Positions 33,901-44,335 of a stretch of DNA of 64,000 nt are shown piece after piece; position 1 is the stretch's first letter; each line of letters starts with the position of its first letter. The notes under the pieces were generated by a model. That model was not told the DNA's origin, ran no database searches, and was given only the letters and a program-made list of their open reading frames with translations. The position numbers and the translations under genes are program-made. The DNA is from Verrucomicrobiota bacterium (lineage in GTDB: Bacteria > Verrucomicrobiota > Verrucomicrobiia > Limisphaerales > JADJPG01). The stretch covers positions 8,096 to 72,095 of the forward strand of contig JADJPG010000034.1 of NCBI GenBank assembly GCA_016713365.1, written 5' to 3'.

Positions 33901-36900
33901 CAGCGCTGGCGGTCAGCGGCAAATCGACAATGAAGAATGCCGTTTCGTAGCCGCGCAAGGTCGAACAGAATTCCAGCGTGTTCGTCAGCGTGACCGCAGG
34001 AGGATTGGTGTTCACGTAGGTGATGTTGAGTTTCCAGGCGAGCAACGCCGCGTTGGTGGCCGCGCCGCCGAGACGGTTGTCCGTGATCTCCAGCGTCCAG
34101 TCGCCGAATGCCTGCTCGCCAATCAGCCGGCCGAAAGGCTGCAGCGTCATCGGTTCCTCCGGCTGAAAATAAATGCCCTTCTCAACGCGCTCCTCGACTT
34201 GCTCCACCCGCACGGAATCCACCAGCAACCACTCTCCGGAGTTGGTGGACGAAAGAGTGGTGGAACTCAGTTCCAGCGTGGACTGAGCGGAACTCGCGAT
34301 GAAATCAAACGTCGCGCTGGCCCACTGGCTGGTCGACGCGGACAGTCCATTGATCAAGATCGACTGGACTGGAGTGCCCGGCGCGGGGCCCGCCTGCACG
34401 CTCAACGAGGGAGCGGAACCGCCCGTGGCCCGCGCGTAGGACAAGCTCACGCGATACCGCGAGCCCGCCGCGGTCGGGAAGTTCGTCAGGATCGTTGCCG
34501 TGTTCACGTTGTTGAACGCAAGGAACCGGAAACCTCCTTCAGGCAGGATATACCATGGCGCCGCATTCGTTCCGCCGCGCGTCGCCGTCACCTCGCCGGC
34601 TGAAACCTGCCAACCAGTCCCGCTGATAAATCCTGGCGAGACATACGGCACCTGGGCATTCACACCGTCCTCGAAACCATCCACCACTGCGGTCGCATTC
34701 GTCACGAAGTTGGTGATAAACCCGTTGAAGTTGGTGTACGGAGTGGCGGCAAACTTGATCGGCACCTGCGCGTAATTCGTGTCGTCGGAAAAGATGGCGA
34801 AGGTGTAACCGCTCACCAGCGTGACGGTATAATTCCACAAATTCCCCTGACGATTCCCCTGCTCGTTCATGGTGATGACGAGGTTGGTGGAATTTCCAGG
34901 GCCATACTCCACCGAAAACCGGCCGCCGCCACTCACCCGCCCTGAATCAAAGATTAGGACATCCTCATAATAGACCCGCAGCGTGTCCGGGTTCTGGAAG
35001 AAATCATAATCAATATCAACAATGCCCTCCGTTTCCGTGGTCGAGATCACATTGGTCGCCGCCGCATCACTGCCGCTGTCCACCAGCGGCAAGGTATACG
35101 GCTGTTGCAACCCGAAGCCGTAATTCGACGCATCCGGACCGCCTCGATTCTCCGCCAGCAACACGCGCGTTCCGCTCGGACTCACCAGATGCATCACCAA
35201 ATCCGCCACCCGGGGATGTTCGATGCGCACTCCGACGTTCAGGTCTGCAATGAGGCCGGGACGATTCACGCGAATCACGGAATTTGTGGTCGCGTCATCG
35301 AAGATCGTGGTGCCACCACCGGAGCGGAAACCAATCGAAGTGCGCGCTGACAGATCGCGCTGCACGAAGGCGCGGATCCTCGCATTGACCGGGAAGCCGT
35401 TAGGATTGAAGACGCCGATGAAATACCGGCCTTGCGACAGCGGCGGCACATCGCGCCGGCCGACCGACAAGCAATCACCGGGCGGTGCAATCGTGGCGAA
35501 GGTGTCGTAGTTGCCCTGATCCGGCTCGAAGCCGCGACCGAGGTACACCTCGACCGGCCCCTCATCCTGCGTCACGCACACGAGGAGGTTCGTGGCATCC
35601 GCCGGAACATCCACCACGCTGCGCCACCAGCGTCCGGGACGAATCGTCACCAACACGCCAACTCCATTTGTTAGGTCTTCCGAGCGCGGCTCCAGGCGGA
35701 TTTCCAGACGGTTGACCTGCCCGGTGAAAAATGGCCCTGCATCCACCATCGTCAACTGCCAGCCGCCAATGCCTTCTTCTCCAACAAAGTTACGTAACGT
35801 CCCAGGCACATCAGTTCGAGCGTCATCCGGCAATTCGCCGGACCCACTATCGTCATAAGCGTAAACTACGTTTCCGCCAAACGACCGATTGACGTTGAGA
35901 TAGGAAGTCTTCAAATCGTGCTCCAGCACTCCAACTAGGTCTCCCCCGTATTCGTGAGTCAGTTCGTTCGTCACAACGACATTCTGCACGACAATGGGCT
36001 CCGTATTGAAAGCGAACATCAGGCCGACCTGTGGCGACGCTGACGAACCATCCGGTATTGGTACATTCACTGGATAACCGCGCATGTATACATTCCCATT
36101 TGTATCCGTGCTGCTGAACGGAGAACTGCTGGAGATCGCGAAGAAACCGAAGTTGGCCGCCTGCTGATCTTCTGATTTGACGCCCGCTATGAAGTAAGGC
36201 ACGTTCGAAATATTGGAGAGCACGATGGACTCACTGCCGCCGCGCCCCACGCCACGCCACGCCGCCGAAATCACCGATTCGTAAAGGTTCGTAATGTTGA
36301 CATCTGGGGAAACATACAGGTCGATATCCGCCTCCGCGATGCGCGCCTGACCCAAGTTCGGAGGCAAGAACGTGCGGAAGGCGATGTAGGTGCCTGACTG
36401 GCCTGCATCCACCTCACCCTCAGGAATGATGTTTGTCACCACGAAGAATTTCCACTGGTTGGTAATGCCGTTGGTGCTCATCAAGTAGGGCGAGTTCGCT
36501 CCAACTCTCTGGTTTAACAGCGGGAGACCGTTCGTCACTGCCTGAACCATTGGAGCCAGATTAACTGTCGGCGTGGGGGAGTCGGATACCGTAATCGCCG
36601 AGCGGGACCGAGGTTCACCGCTCGAGATCACCAACGCGTAATCTTGTGCAATGCCGGCGGGATGAGCGGTGACCGCGTTGATGTTTACGGACTTCGCAAC
36701 AACAGTCACCGAGTAGGCCCCGTCGAGTGGAAAATCAAGATCCGCTTCCAGATAGATGTTCTCGACATTATTGACCACGTCGAACGGACCAGCAGCGGGA
36801 TCGATCGGACTGCTGTAAATGTTGCCGCTTCCAATACTGTTGCCCGAGTACACTTCGAGGGTCGTCAGATTGGTGACGATGAGATCCAGGTTATTCACCA

Positions 36901-39364
36901 ACTTGATGCCCACAGCCGGGTTCCCTGGCGGATCAGTCCACACCAACGTAAACCGCAGCGGCTGACTTCGAGATGTGACGTTCACCGTGCGGGTAAAGCT
37001 CTGCCCTGTGACGAGAGCACGCTCAGGATGCTGGTCGTAGATGACCATCGAAGTGCTGGTAAAAACCCCATCGCTGGCTCCCTTTGCAGGCGCAACCGGC
37101 AGACTGTTGGTCAAGTTTGCCAATCCCCATCCTTGCGCATTGGCCGAATTGGTCGTGTTGAAGTCATATCCGGTGCTTACCGTTCTCGCGCCGCTAATCA
37201 GCAATGCCTTCATCAAGGCCGGGCTGTTCGTCCACTGCAGCCGAGTAGTGAAAAACTCCTGCATGAGGGCAATCATTCCTGTTACCACCGGCGCCGACAT
37301 ACTGGTTCCGCTCTCGTAGCGATAATATGGGGCCAGCTCATCATTCAAACTTTTGAAAATTTCGGGCTCGTTCCCGACGTCATTCGTGAGCGTCACCGAA
37401 TACCTAATATGAAGATAAACGTCCGTCTCATTGGTATTGGCGACCGAGAAATACCAAGTATCAGGGACCAAACCGACCGTCGGCACGGAAGCACTGTTGG
37501 TTGCCACAAAATCAGCAGCCGTCGGAACGTCTCCCGCCCCAATCTGGATCGGCAATGGTGGCAGTCCACCGGCCGGAGAATCAGAATTGGGCACACAAAC
37601 TACTTGAAGACGCACGCCATTGTCGGGAACGAACGTGGCATAAACGTTTGTGCGGCCAGCACGAATTCGCACAAATGCTCTCTGGTCAGAGATAACTTCC
37701 ACCGAACGATCGGGTTCCTGCCACAGGCTGGACCGGGTCGATATAACGAATGTTCCCGGTGCGATAACGTCGGGTTTGAAGCGTCCGCCATCGCCTTCTT
37801 CACCGGGATTCACATTGCCCTGACTTGAGAATGACGCGACTTCTGAGTCGGAGTCAGTCAATCCTATCCAGGGTTGGTTTGTCTCAATGTTCGGAGAGAC
37901 TCCTCTCACCACCTCATTCGAAATATTCCGCAAGTTCTCGATGGCTCCGACCGTAATGACATTCTTGGCCGTTCCCGGAGCATCAATTCCTGCGGCACCG
38001 CTGTTCCCGGAAGAAAATACTGCGATAAGAGGCTGTGAACCGGTGACACCGGGCAAAGCATCACGCACAGCCGCATCCCAACTCGCCGCCGCCAGTGTAT
38101 AGGTTCCCGACCCGGGATATCCCCAACTGTTGTTCGAAATGAATGCTTCCGCTGCCGCTGGAGTTTCCTGGAGGTACGTATCCGGCACATCCGGGCCAAA
38201 TGTCCGATCAATAGACAGAGCGAATATCTCTGCTTCCGGGGCCATTCCTCGAAAGTTCGCATTCGTAGCCGAGCCAGGAACGTTCCTCGGTGGAATTTGC
38301 GGACCACTGTCGCCCGTGCTGGCGATTGTCCCCGCGACGTGTGTCCCGTGGCCGTCCGGATCAATCAAAGTCAACGGAAAATCTGCCGTCACTCGGCCAA
38401 ACAAGTCGGGATGCGTCTCGTCAACTCCAGTATCATTCACATTGACTCGAATCCCAGAGCCCCGCAATCCCCCGAAATTTGGCGAGGATCCCAAACTATT
38501 GGTCGCCACGGCCACTCTCACGCGAGAGAGATCATTTGCGACTCGGCGCGGCAACATTCGTTCAATGACTTGAACGCCCGGCAATCGCGCCAGCGACACC
38601 AGCGCGCCTTCCGGCGGACGCACCATCAGCTGCCAGCCGAACGGCGAACGTTCCTCACCGAGCACCACCGCCTCCATCCGGGACAGCTCGCGCAACACCG
38701 CCTCGCGTTCACCCGGAAACAGCAACAGATTCAACCGCGTGTTCGAAGGCAACGCCGTCTCCTTGACCGCAACTTCCAACAACGCCGGATCGATCTTGTA
38801 ATATGGCTCCCAAGGCAACACCGCCTGAGCCGTTGGGAGCGCGCCCAACTGCCGGGCCACTCTTTCATCGGCGCGCACCAGATACGCATTATTGGGAACG
38901 TAGGCCACCACCTCGGCGCCGGCTTGCAGAAGTGCTGCGCGGAAGGCTTCCGTCACCGGACCGCGGGACTGCACCACGAAACTGCCCGGGTCGCCCTCCG
39001 CCCTCAAATGCGCCGGAATGTTCAGGCTCAATGGGGCACTGGAATCAATCAATGCATTGCGCAGGATCAAGCCGCTCGCGGATCGACTTAGCTGATCGAC
39101 CGTCATCGTCGTGTTGGTCAGCCGGTAGGGAAAGGCCGTCTTGCGAACTTGAGCCGTGGTGTTGGTCTTCGCGGGAGCAGCCGCAGGCGCGGGCGCAGAG
39201 GAACCCGAGGTGGCACCAGCAGCTGGCGAATTGGTGGCGGCCTTGGCGGCATCACGCGCCGCGCGGTCACTGGCCGACTTGCGCTCGCCCAGCTGCCAGA
39301 AAACGGCCGCCGCCACAAAGAACAGCAGGCTGATGACAAACCAGGTTCGGGTTCTCAGGTTCAT
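30968..39364 (-). CDS. Giant secreted subtilisin-like (S8) protease with many C-terminal beta modules
   Basis: 2798 residues. An N-terminal hydrophobic segment (about 8-24) serves as a signal or anchor, followed by an Ala/Pro-rich linker and a propeptide-like region to about 290. The S8 domain has D311 (NVNDTGVD), H339 (DGHGTH), oxyanion N454 (SSGNSG) and S688 (GTSMSAP). A ~130-residue beta insert sits between residues ~545 and 680. The rest is beta-sandwich modules: a jelly-roll near 740-920, P-domain-like modules (about 1130-1230 and 1330-1560), and from about 1900 to 2650 at least six ~110-residue pre-peptidase-C-type repeats with DVDLYVRxGxPLP and TPGxWYLAVVNR motifs. It ends in a W...RYYRFFEVP module. 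It is likely a surface or secreted polymer-degrading enzyme. The frame is fully intact. Confidence 0.9.
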   Translation of the reverse strand: MNLRTRTWFVISLLFFVAAAVFWQLGERKSASDRAARDAAKAATNSPAAGATSGSSAPAPAAAPAKTNTTAQVRKTAFPYRLTNTTMTVDQLSRSASGLILRNALIDSSAPLSLNIPAHLRAEGDPGSFVVQSRGPVTEAFRAALLQAGAEVVAYVPNNAYLVRADERVARQLGALPTAQAVLPWEPYYKIDPALLEVAVKETALPSNTRLNLLLFPGEREAVLRELSRMEAVVLGEERSPFGWQLMVRPPEGALVSLARLPGVQVIERMLPRRVANDLSRVRVAVATNSLGSSPNFGGLRGSGIRVNVNDTGVDETHPDLFGRVTADFPLTLIDPDGHGTHVAGTIASTGDSGPQIPPRNVPGSATNANFRGMAPEAEIFALSIDRTFGPDVPDTYLQETPAAAEAFISNNSWGYPGSGTYTLAAASWDAAVRDALPGVTGSQPLIAVFSSGNSGAAGIDAPGTAKNVITVGAIENLRNISNEVVRGVSPNIETNQPWIGLTDSDSEVASFSSQGNVNPGEEGDGGRFKPDVIAPGTFVISTRSSLWQEPDRSVEVISDQRAFVRIRAGRTNVYATFVPDNGVRLQVVCVPNSDSPAGGLPPLPIQIGAGDVPTAADFVATNSASVPTVGLVPDTWYFSVANTNETDVYLHIRYSVTLTNDVGNEPEIFKSLNDELAPYYRYESGTSMSAPVVTGMIALMQEFFTTRLQWTNSPALMKALLISGARTVSTGYDFNTTNSANAQGWGLANLTNSLPVAPAKGASDGVFTSTSMVIYDQHPERALVTGQSFTRTVNVTSRSQPLRFTLVWTDPPGNPAVGIKLVNNLDLIVTNLTTLEVYSGNSIGSGNIYSSPIDPAAGPFDVVNNVENIYLEADLDFPLDGAYSVTVVAKSVNINAVTAHPAGIAQDYALVISSGEPRSRSAITVSDSPTPTVNLAPMVQAVTNGLPLLNQRVGANSPYLMSTNGITNQWKFFVVTNIIPEGEVDAGQSGTYIAFRTFLPPNLGQARIAEADIDLYVSPDVNITNLYESVISAAWRGVGRGGSESIVLSNISNVPYFIAGVKSEDQQAANFGFFAISSSSPFSSTDTNGNVYMRGYPVNVPIPDGSSASPQVGLMFAFNTEPIVVQNVVVTNELTHEYGGDLVGVLEHDLKTSYLNVNRSFGGNVVYAYDDSGSGELPDDARTDVPGTLRNFVGEEGIGGWQLTMVDAGPFFTGQVNRLEIRLEPRSEDLTNGVGVLVTIRPGRWWRSVVDVPADATNLLVCVTQDEGPVEVYLGRGFEPDQGNYDTFATIAPPGDCLSVGRRDVPPLSQGRYFIGVFNPNGFPVNARIRAFVQRDLSARTSIGFRSGGGTTIFDDATTNSVIRVNRPGLIADLNVGVRIEHPRVADLVMHLVSPSGTRVLLAENRGGPDASNYGFGLQQPYTLPLVDSGSDAAATNVISTTETEGIVDIDYDFFQNPDTLRVYYEDVLIFDSGRVSGGGRFSVEYGPGNSTNLVITMNEQGNRQGNLWNYTVTLVSGYTFAIFSDDTNYAQVPIKFAATPYTNFNGFITNFVTNATAVVDGFEDGVNAQVPYVSPGFISGTGWQVSAGEVTATRGGTNAAPWYILPEGGFRFLAFNNVNTATILTNFPTAAGSRYRVSLSYARATGGSAPSLSVQAGPAPGTPVQSILINGLSASTSQWASATFDFIASSAQSTLELSSTTLSSTNSGEWLLVDSVRVEQVEERVEKGIYFQPEEPMTLQPFGRLIGEQAFGDWTLEITDNRLGGAATNAALLAWKLNITYVNTNPPAVTLTNTLEFCSTLRGYETAFFIVDLPLTASAVTNVLVSSHNASLLYNATGLPEGQQPPDTFFQFDDLGGTTVLQGGGWFTLDRNGVLVGGDIDPQIRPGRRFYLAVRNEYPDTNAICIRVDFESANLPNIISLNATNNCHSMVNVGQVVDYYSFDVSTNAIGVEFTVSGVTNGDVNLYVRRGLPLPTTNFYSAASINTDPGLGEFVQVADMTQTSLAGRWYAAVVVSSNAPDYEICAREIPGPVTPLTINVTNQLTTVSTGAVHYYQVVIPDNAFLADFQTMASAGNVDLFISTGAMVPLGALPTNALFAGVNGLGGDEVIQLSAFNPVNLLTPGTWYLAVVNRDTVAVDYSVVVRVLTTNINYIVLSSGVSSTGQVAVVGGVGFYRFEVSPGALQAVFETFGATDDVDLYVRTGFTLPPPSVVNFDYFSANGSTNTEWIALHLDDPAALPTAGTYWIAVVPKPATVLPVDFQIRATEILSTDVLRLFDGIAQCGAASPINTNALHSGVQFFQFDVSSNAAQVGFELTSASGDVDLYVQYGLPITNYSLLVQPAFDVAYTNNPVVGAGLEAVCLLTNSGPVTLRQGTYYLAVVNRETNDVSFCVRAYELSEDSIVTLSNRTAVTTTASLPSGGIDYYRYTASTSALQVIVEVFHANANVELLVDQSLCTGNFLNPAFLSTNAGTAAEMVIVSPSSTNAPLVAGDWYIAVTNRAATPADYTVRVTEIVASDIVTLTNQLSYDTSVPGSGSSNGVPVRYFVFNVSSNAARAQFEILFTSDDVNLIAKKDLPLPTYANSALESANYGTNQELIVITGSSVVALTPGDWYLAVYNASTNDAVFSVMASEFTAAGTNTFDGPPIVSPTQLCLTWENAVPGVYYHVDGKASLSDTAWIPLSPTILATNTTVTYCVSLPTPYGYFRFVEGLSPKTVAPPVTFTLTSFTPSGLTLEWTAPPGTRFVAEYTESLFPPNWQPYPDYITSTNSVVTFSDDGSQTAPLGPTRYYRFFEVP

Positions 39365-39421
39365 AACGTATTAAATCACAAATTCAGGCGCTGACGACAG
39401 CGATTTTCCGCCCGTCCTGCA

Positions 39422-39495
39422 TGGAGCGCCGATCTCCGAATCGGCGCGTTCCTGCTCGTTGGCTCGATGGAGCCGAATCGGAGTTCGGCGCTCCA
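39422..39495. repeat. 24-bp inverted repeat in the gap before the giant protease
   Basis: Arms 39422-39445 and 39472-39495 are inverted copies with 22 of 24 matches (left arm begins TGGAGCGCCGATCTCCGAAT); the two differences fall at opposed A/T positions. It lies in the 237-bp gap between the end of cassette gene A and the protease start, so it may terminate the pseudopilin operon. I recall repeats of this style as dispersed in Pedosphaera-like genomes; a genome search would confirm. Confidence 0.65.
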
Positions 39496-39601
39496 ATGCC
39501 GCGAACGCGTGCTCCATACGCCTCGCTCATCCGACGCGACCATGACCACTTATGGAAATGGGTCCATCCCTGTCCGGACGCTGACCAGATGCCGCCCACC
39601 G

Positions 39602-42244
39602 TTATTCCAGTGGGATGATGTTAAAGCTCTCCACCACCAGTCGCGGACGCCGGTAATCCGGCCGGTAATACCCCGCATCCGCCGGGTTGTTCGATTCCCG
39701 CTCCGGGAACACCGCACGAACTACCGTCCTCGTCGCCACTTCACCCGTGACCTGATAGTTGTTCACGAGCTTGGTGTCCGGATCAATAGAAGGCCCGCTA
39801 AGCGGTTGGTCCATGGCGACAAACCCCAGCCGCGCCGGCTTGAGCGACTGCCCCCACGCATAGATCACGAATCGCGGCTCACCCACCTTCAACAGGGACA
39901 TCACCTGTTGAGGGAGACGTTCATAATCCTCATCGAATACATCCATCTGATCCGGAGGTTGCGCCGAATCGAAGCCGGCCCCGAGCAATCGAGAGTTCCG
40001 AATAAAGGGAGATTCATCCGACAACGCGGGCACTTTCAAGATGTCACCCAGAGTGGTGAACTCCCGGTTTCTCAAGGCACCGCGCGTCGCATTAATCGAC
40101 GCCACAATCTCCTCCACCTCCCCGAATGCGGAGACCGACGAGGGATATACCACCTCATTCGTCCACCGAATCGGTCGTTCATCGGGAGGGGTCAAACTCG
40201 TATCATTGGTCACGGTACTTGTCATTGCACCGGAAAGCACCGCTGACCACGCTGCCAGATTTGTCTGGTTGATTGACAAACGCCCCTTGGAAGCATTCGG
40301 GTGAATCGAAGCCGTGAAGATATCCATCAACTTCCAGTCATTCACCGGACGCGTCATTCTCAAGTCATCCTGATGTCGAGATGCTCCGCCAACTCGAGCC
40401 CAATCGCCGAGATCAACATCCCGGCTCTTGAGGTAAATCGTCTGCCACGGAGTTCCGCGGTGTACCCGGCCAAGCCATCCAACATTGGGAAACTTGTTGG
40501 TCGGAAAATCCCACAAGTCAGGGGCTCGAACGGACGGATCCCGCAGTCTGGTATCTGCGTCAGCGCTACCTGGCGATAGAAAGCGAGCGTTCGCCGGCCA
40601 AGGACGGGTGACCCCGGCATTTCTGGCACCTATCGTGAAGGCTGGAAGCGAAGCATTCGGCAGGAGATTGGTCGCAGCGATGCTTCGGGTAAGATCTTCC
40701 GCCGAGTAGTGGACCAGCGGATCATTCACCTGCCAAAGGTTGGTCTGAAAGGACAACCGCTGAGCGACAAACGGAACGTCATTACTGGTCAACGTATCGC
40801 TGGCCACAAATGCATTGAACGCAAGAATGCTCGCGTCTTTGTTGGAAATAAACCCTCCGTAGTTATTCCATCCGGAACCGACATCCTCGCGTCCCAATGA
40901 GATATTCAGCTGGCGATCGACGCCCTGAGGCCAAGGTTTGCTGGTGGTAGCCCGGCTCCACAGTTCAGCGATCGCAGGATTGGAATCAGGCAATCGATCC
41001 GCAAGAAATTCACCAGCCCTGAAAAAGTCATTGGTGAAACTGAAGGCAACCGCGTCAACGATCCTTTGCGTCGCCTTGTCGATCAGGAAGTAACGGACTC
41101 GATTGGTGACGACGATATCCCAACTGTCGACGGTTCCTCCACGATCCACACCGACAACATAGTTCGTCGCAAATACCAACCGACTGGCCACAGGCGGGTT
41201 GGAGAAACTATTTCTCACCCAGCCATTCATGGTTCCGACGAGATAATTTGTCCCCGCAGATACCACTGGATAAACTCGCGAATTCCCACGGAACGTTGAA
41301 CTAATTCCAATCGTCACCTCGTTGCTGTAATAGTATTCCAGCTGTCCTGGATACGGCGACCGATAAGAATTCAAAGCCTCCATTCCGAAATCATTCGTGA
41401 TCGCCAAGGAGAGCGTCTTCGTATATCTCAACTTGGTAATGTCTTTTTCGCCCACATCCTTTTGAGCAAGGAGACGGCGTGCGGCGAATACCCGAGTTCT
41501 CGAACTGAACTCGTTAAAGTTGGGAATCTGCTTCCTCGCACCAAAAATCAGTGGGACATTGTAAACTCCGTTGTCCAGTCCCGGCGTCTCTCCCAAGTCC
41601 AAATCAACCCATCGCCTCGCCGGATTAATCGCAAAAGAAATGATGTCCGACGGAGGCTCTGTGACCATCCGGTAGTCGACGATGAAGACATTGTTGGAAC
41701 CATCGGTGACGAACCGCGGACGGAATACCGTGGGCAACATGAATGCTGCACTTTCCAGCGGACCCGGGCCTCGAACCGCGTCATAGATGTTCGCTGCCTG
41801 TTGAACAACCTGATGAATTCGTCCGGAGTAAAGCGGCCCGAGGAAGAGCCCGTTACTGTATGCGAACCGCGAGCCGTTGAAGTAAATCGGAATGCGAAGT
41901 GGTTGCTCCTGTTGAGTAGCCGAATCGTAATTCACATAGTTTCTAAAATTCAGATCTCTCTGAAACAAGTTGGTAACGACGCTCAGCAGGAAAAGCTCCG
42001 CACCGATCCGACCAGTTCGGTTTGAGATCACAGTAGTTTCAGTCCACGGAACCAGCTCGGTTGATTTGAATCCCCCTACGTTCGCGTAATTGAGATGAAT
42101 CTTGCCCTCATCCTCGTCCTCGACCGCGGCGTCAGGTCCCAACTGCGCCAGCATTCGATAATAGGTGTAACGATCCCGTGAGCTGTTGTTCCTGCCGGCG
42201 GCGAGCAGCCGTTCCGTGAGGCCCTGAGGAGCAACTCGCGGCAA
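39602..42244 (-). pseudogene. Cassette protein A-like pseudopilin-associated protein, C-terminal piece
   Basis: 880 residues as a stand-alone frame from a TTG. The frame is open without any start up to about 42303, where it joins the N-terminal piece through a 1-base frameshift. Joined, the protein has about 1260 residues, the size expected for the 'Verru_Chthon cassette protein A' group. The piece is asparagine- and arginine-rich and beta-like, with no enzymatic motif. It ends with a short conserved-looking DYRRPRLVVESFNIIPLE. Presumed to be a large exported component assembled with the pseudopilins encoded upstream. Confidence 0.65.
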
Positions 42245-43383
42245 GGTGATCTCGTTGAAGAAATCATGGGCGCTGAAGAAATGGCGTCTTGACGCCGCTC
42301 CGGGCCAGGGAATGCGGAGACATCGGCGGGAGTGTATCTGGCATTGCCAAATGGATCGATTAGGTCAGTTCCGATCAGAGCCTCAACGTCGACAATGGGC
42401 GTAGGCTGGAACAAGACGCTCATTCGGTCCAATCCGGCCTTTGCTCCGCCATAACGGGCGTTCAAAATCTGCCATGCGTCATCAAACGCGGTCCCCCGAT
42501 TCCCGGTCGCAATATCGAGGGAATAGCTATACGGGGTAGCCAAATACGGCGCATTCGGGTTGTTCCAAATGTCCCCATTCAAGTCCGCGAGAAACCCGGC
42601 AAGATTGTTTTCGAATCCTCCTATCCCCTGATTGCGGGTAAAGCCGGACTCGCCAACCGGATAGGGATTCGGACTTTTTGCGTCGTTGTGAATCCAATTC
42701 AAATCCAGCGACCGCCCAACTGGCAGGATCATGAATGCATACCGTCCTATGTATTTATTGTTTGGAGCGTGCGCACGCCGAGGGTTCTGGAGAACACCAA
42801 TCCACTGAGGATCTCCGACTCGCCAGTTAATCTCGTTCGTACCGAATCGCCCAACCTCCAGATCTCGCACATAACCGGAATCTTCAAACAAACCATTCCG
42901 ATTGAGGTCGACAGAAAAGCGGTCGTCCAGAGGGTTCGCAACATCCACCACCGAATTCGTCTGAACGAATACCGGAGGCGCCGCATCGTAACGATTCGTC
43001 AACCGCTGGAGCGGATTCAACAACCGATCATAGGGAATCGTGCGCCGAGTTGCAGTGTCGTAGTTCTGACAGCAGATCGAGACAGTCATGTCCGGCCCAA
43101 GAATATTCGGACCATTCGCTGCGACGTCTTGATTGCGGATGGGATACACCGCCGTGATCTCCGCCTTGGCTCGTTCCAATGCGCTGTCCGCCGCGACTTC
43201 CGAATCCGTGGTGCGCCCCATGGAATCCACCGAACCCGTCTCACGCTGGGTGAGGCCCAGAAAGGCGATGGCAAGGGTCGAGATCACCGCCAGCAGAATG
43301 AGCGTGATCACCAGCGCAACGCCGCGGCGCGTTGCGAGACTGGAGACGATTCGGGAATGCGAACGTGGAAGGCGGAGATTCAT
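42076..43383 (-). pseudogene. Cassette protein A-like, N-terminal piece with PilX/GspK-type start
   Basis: The N-terminus RRGVALVITLILLAVISTLAIAFLGL is a PilX-like type IV pilin/minor pseudopilin helix, with a basic leader before it. Sequence from 43383 down to about 42303 (residues 1-360) reads as protein. The last ~75 residues to 42076 are an out-of-frame shadow of the next piece. Adding one C to the CCC run at 42302-42304 (minus strand GGCCCGG) makes the frame continue FPGPGAASRRHFFSAHDFFNEI and into the C-terminal piece. The gene starts 7 bp after cassette gene C, so it is the last gene of the operon. Confidence 0.65.
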
Positions 43384-43390
43384 CTTCTGC

Positions 43391-43957
43391 TTAATTGAAA
43401 GTCAGGGTACGCAACTGGGCGGTGGCCGGTCGGATGGCCACCCGCTGGCGGAAAACGTGGGTCTTGCCAACCTGTCGTTCGAGGTATTCAAGTGCCTGGG
43501 TCTGGCTTACCTCTTCACGCGCGCGGAACTTCGCCAGCGCCGTGAGTTCGAGAATGGCGAGTTCAACGTCGACGTAGGCCGGCACTTCGTCACCAAAGAA
43601 CTCGTAGCGGGCACCGGCAATATCCACGAAGATGTTCGGGCTCCAACGATCGTTGGGATTCGCCGGAGGACCGGTCGGATCGATGTTCGGAAACGGAAAT
43701 CCATTGGTGTCCAAAGCCCGCACATCGAAGGAGACGACTCCGTCGACTACACGATGGTAATTGGTTGAGACGGCGGAGAATTCGGTCTGTGAGACGAGGC
43801 TGATGTTTCGCAGCGCGTTCGAGTTGGCGTCTGCCAGCGTCATTCGATTGGTCGTTTCCAGCAGGCGATAAAGCGTGCCGACGCCGTTTGTCGCAAACAC
43901 CACGCGGTAACTGATCGCGCGCCACTCGTCGTTCTGGCGGGAGAGGAACGTGATGTC
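43391..43957 (-). pseudogene. Cassette protein C-like pseudopilin, part after an in-frame amber codon
   Basis: In the same frame as the N-terminal part, directly after the TAG at 43958-43960, the sequence continues DITFLSRQNDEWRAISYRVV and then ~165 residues of coherent protein. These include a WSPNIFVDIAGARYEFF strand region and a helical AILELTALAKFRAREEVSQ segment. It ends at 43391, 7 bp before gene A. A likely internal restart would be the GTG at 43901-43903. Without readthrough or repair this part would be lost. Confidence 0.6.
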
Positions 43958-44335
43958 CTAAAGCCAGTTGGTGCGGCGGGAGCCGGATGGCAGGTCTTGA
44001 TAAGTGGGGGTCGCTGTGGCGGCAATTGGGCTCCCATCGGGGAGTGTGGATGGACGAATGAGGCAGTTAAAAATCGCGCGTGAATTGGTCAACCGGCATG
44101 CCGTCATCTCCTGCAAATCGCGCACGAGAATGTTCATCGTGGCGCGGCCGCCTTCCAAAATATCGACCTGAGTGGTGCCGGCGCGGAAAGCGCGTTGCAC
44201 CTGATAGAACATGAGCAGCAGCCCGACAATGATCACGGAGAGCAGCGACACCGACACCATGATCTCGATGAGGGAGAAGGCCCGGCGCCCGGCACCCCGT
44301 CGATCGGCGATGGATTTCTGGAAGGGCAGTTTCAT
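43958..44335 (-). pseudogene. Cassette protein C-like pseudopilin, N-terminal part ending at amber TAG
   Basis: The start MKLPFQKSIADRRGAGRRAFSLIEIMVSVSLLSVIIVGLLLMF shows a prepilin leader, cleavage before the Phe of AFSLIE, and the hydrophobic pilin helix with the conserved Glu at +5. The piece is only 125 residues because of an in-frame TAG after RTNWL. A single G-to-A change from TGG would explain it (NWLWDITFL). The ATG shares one base with the TGA of gene B (TGATG), which indicates coupled translation. Complete, the protein would have 314 residues and fit the 'Verru_Chthon cassette protein C' group. Confidence 0.65.
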
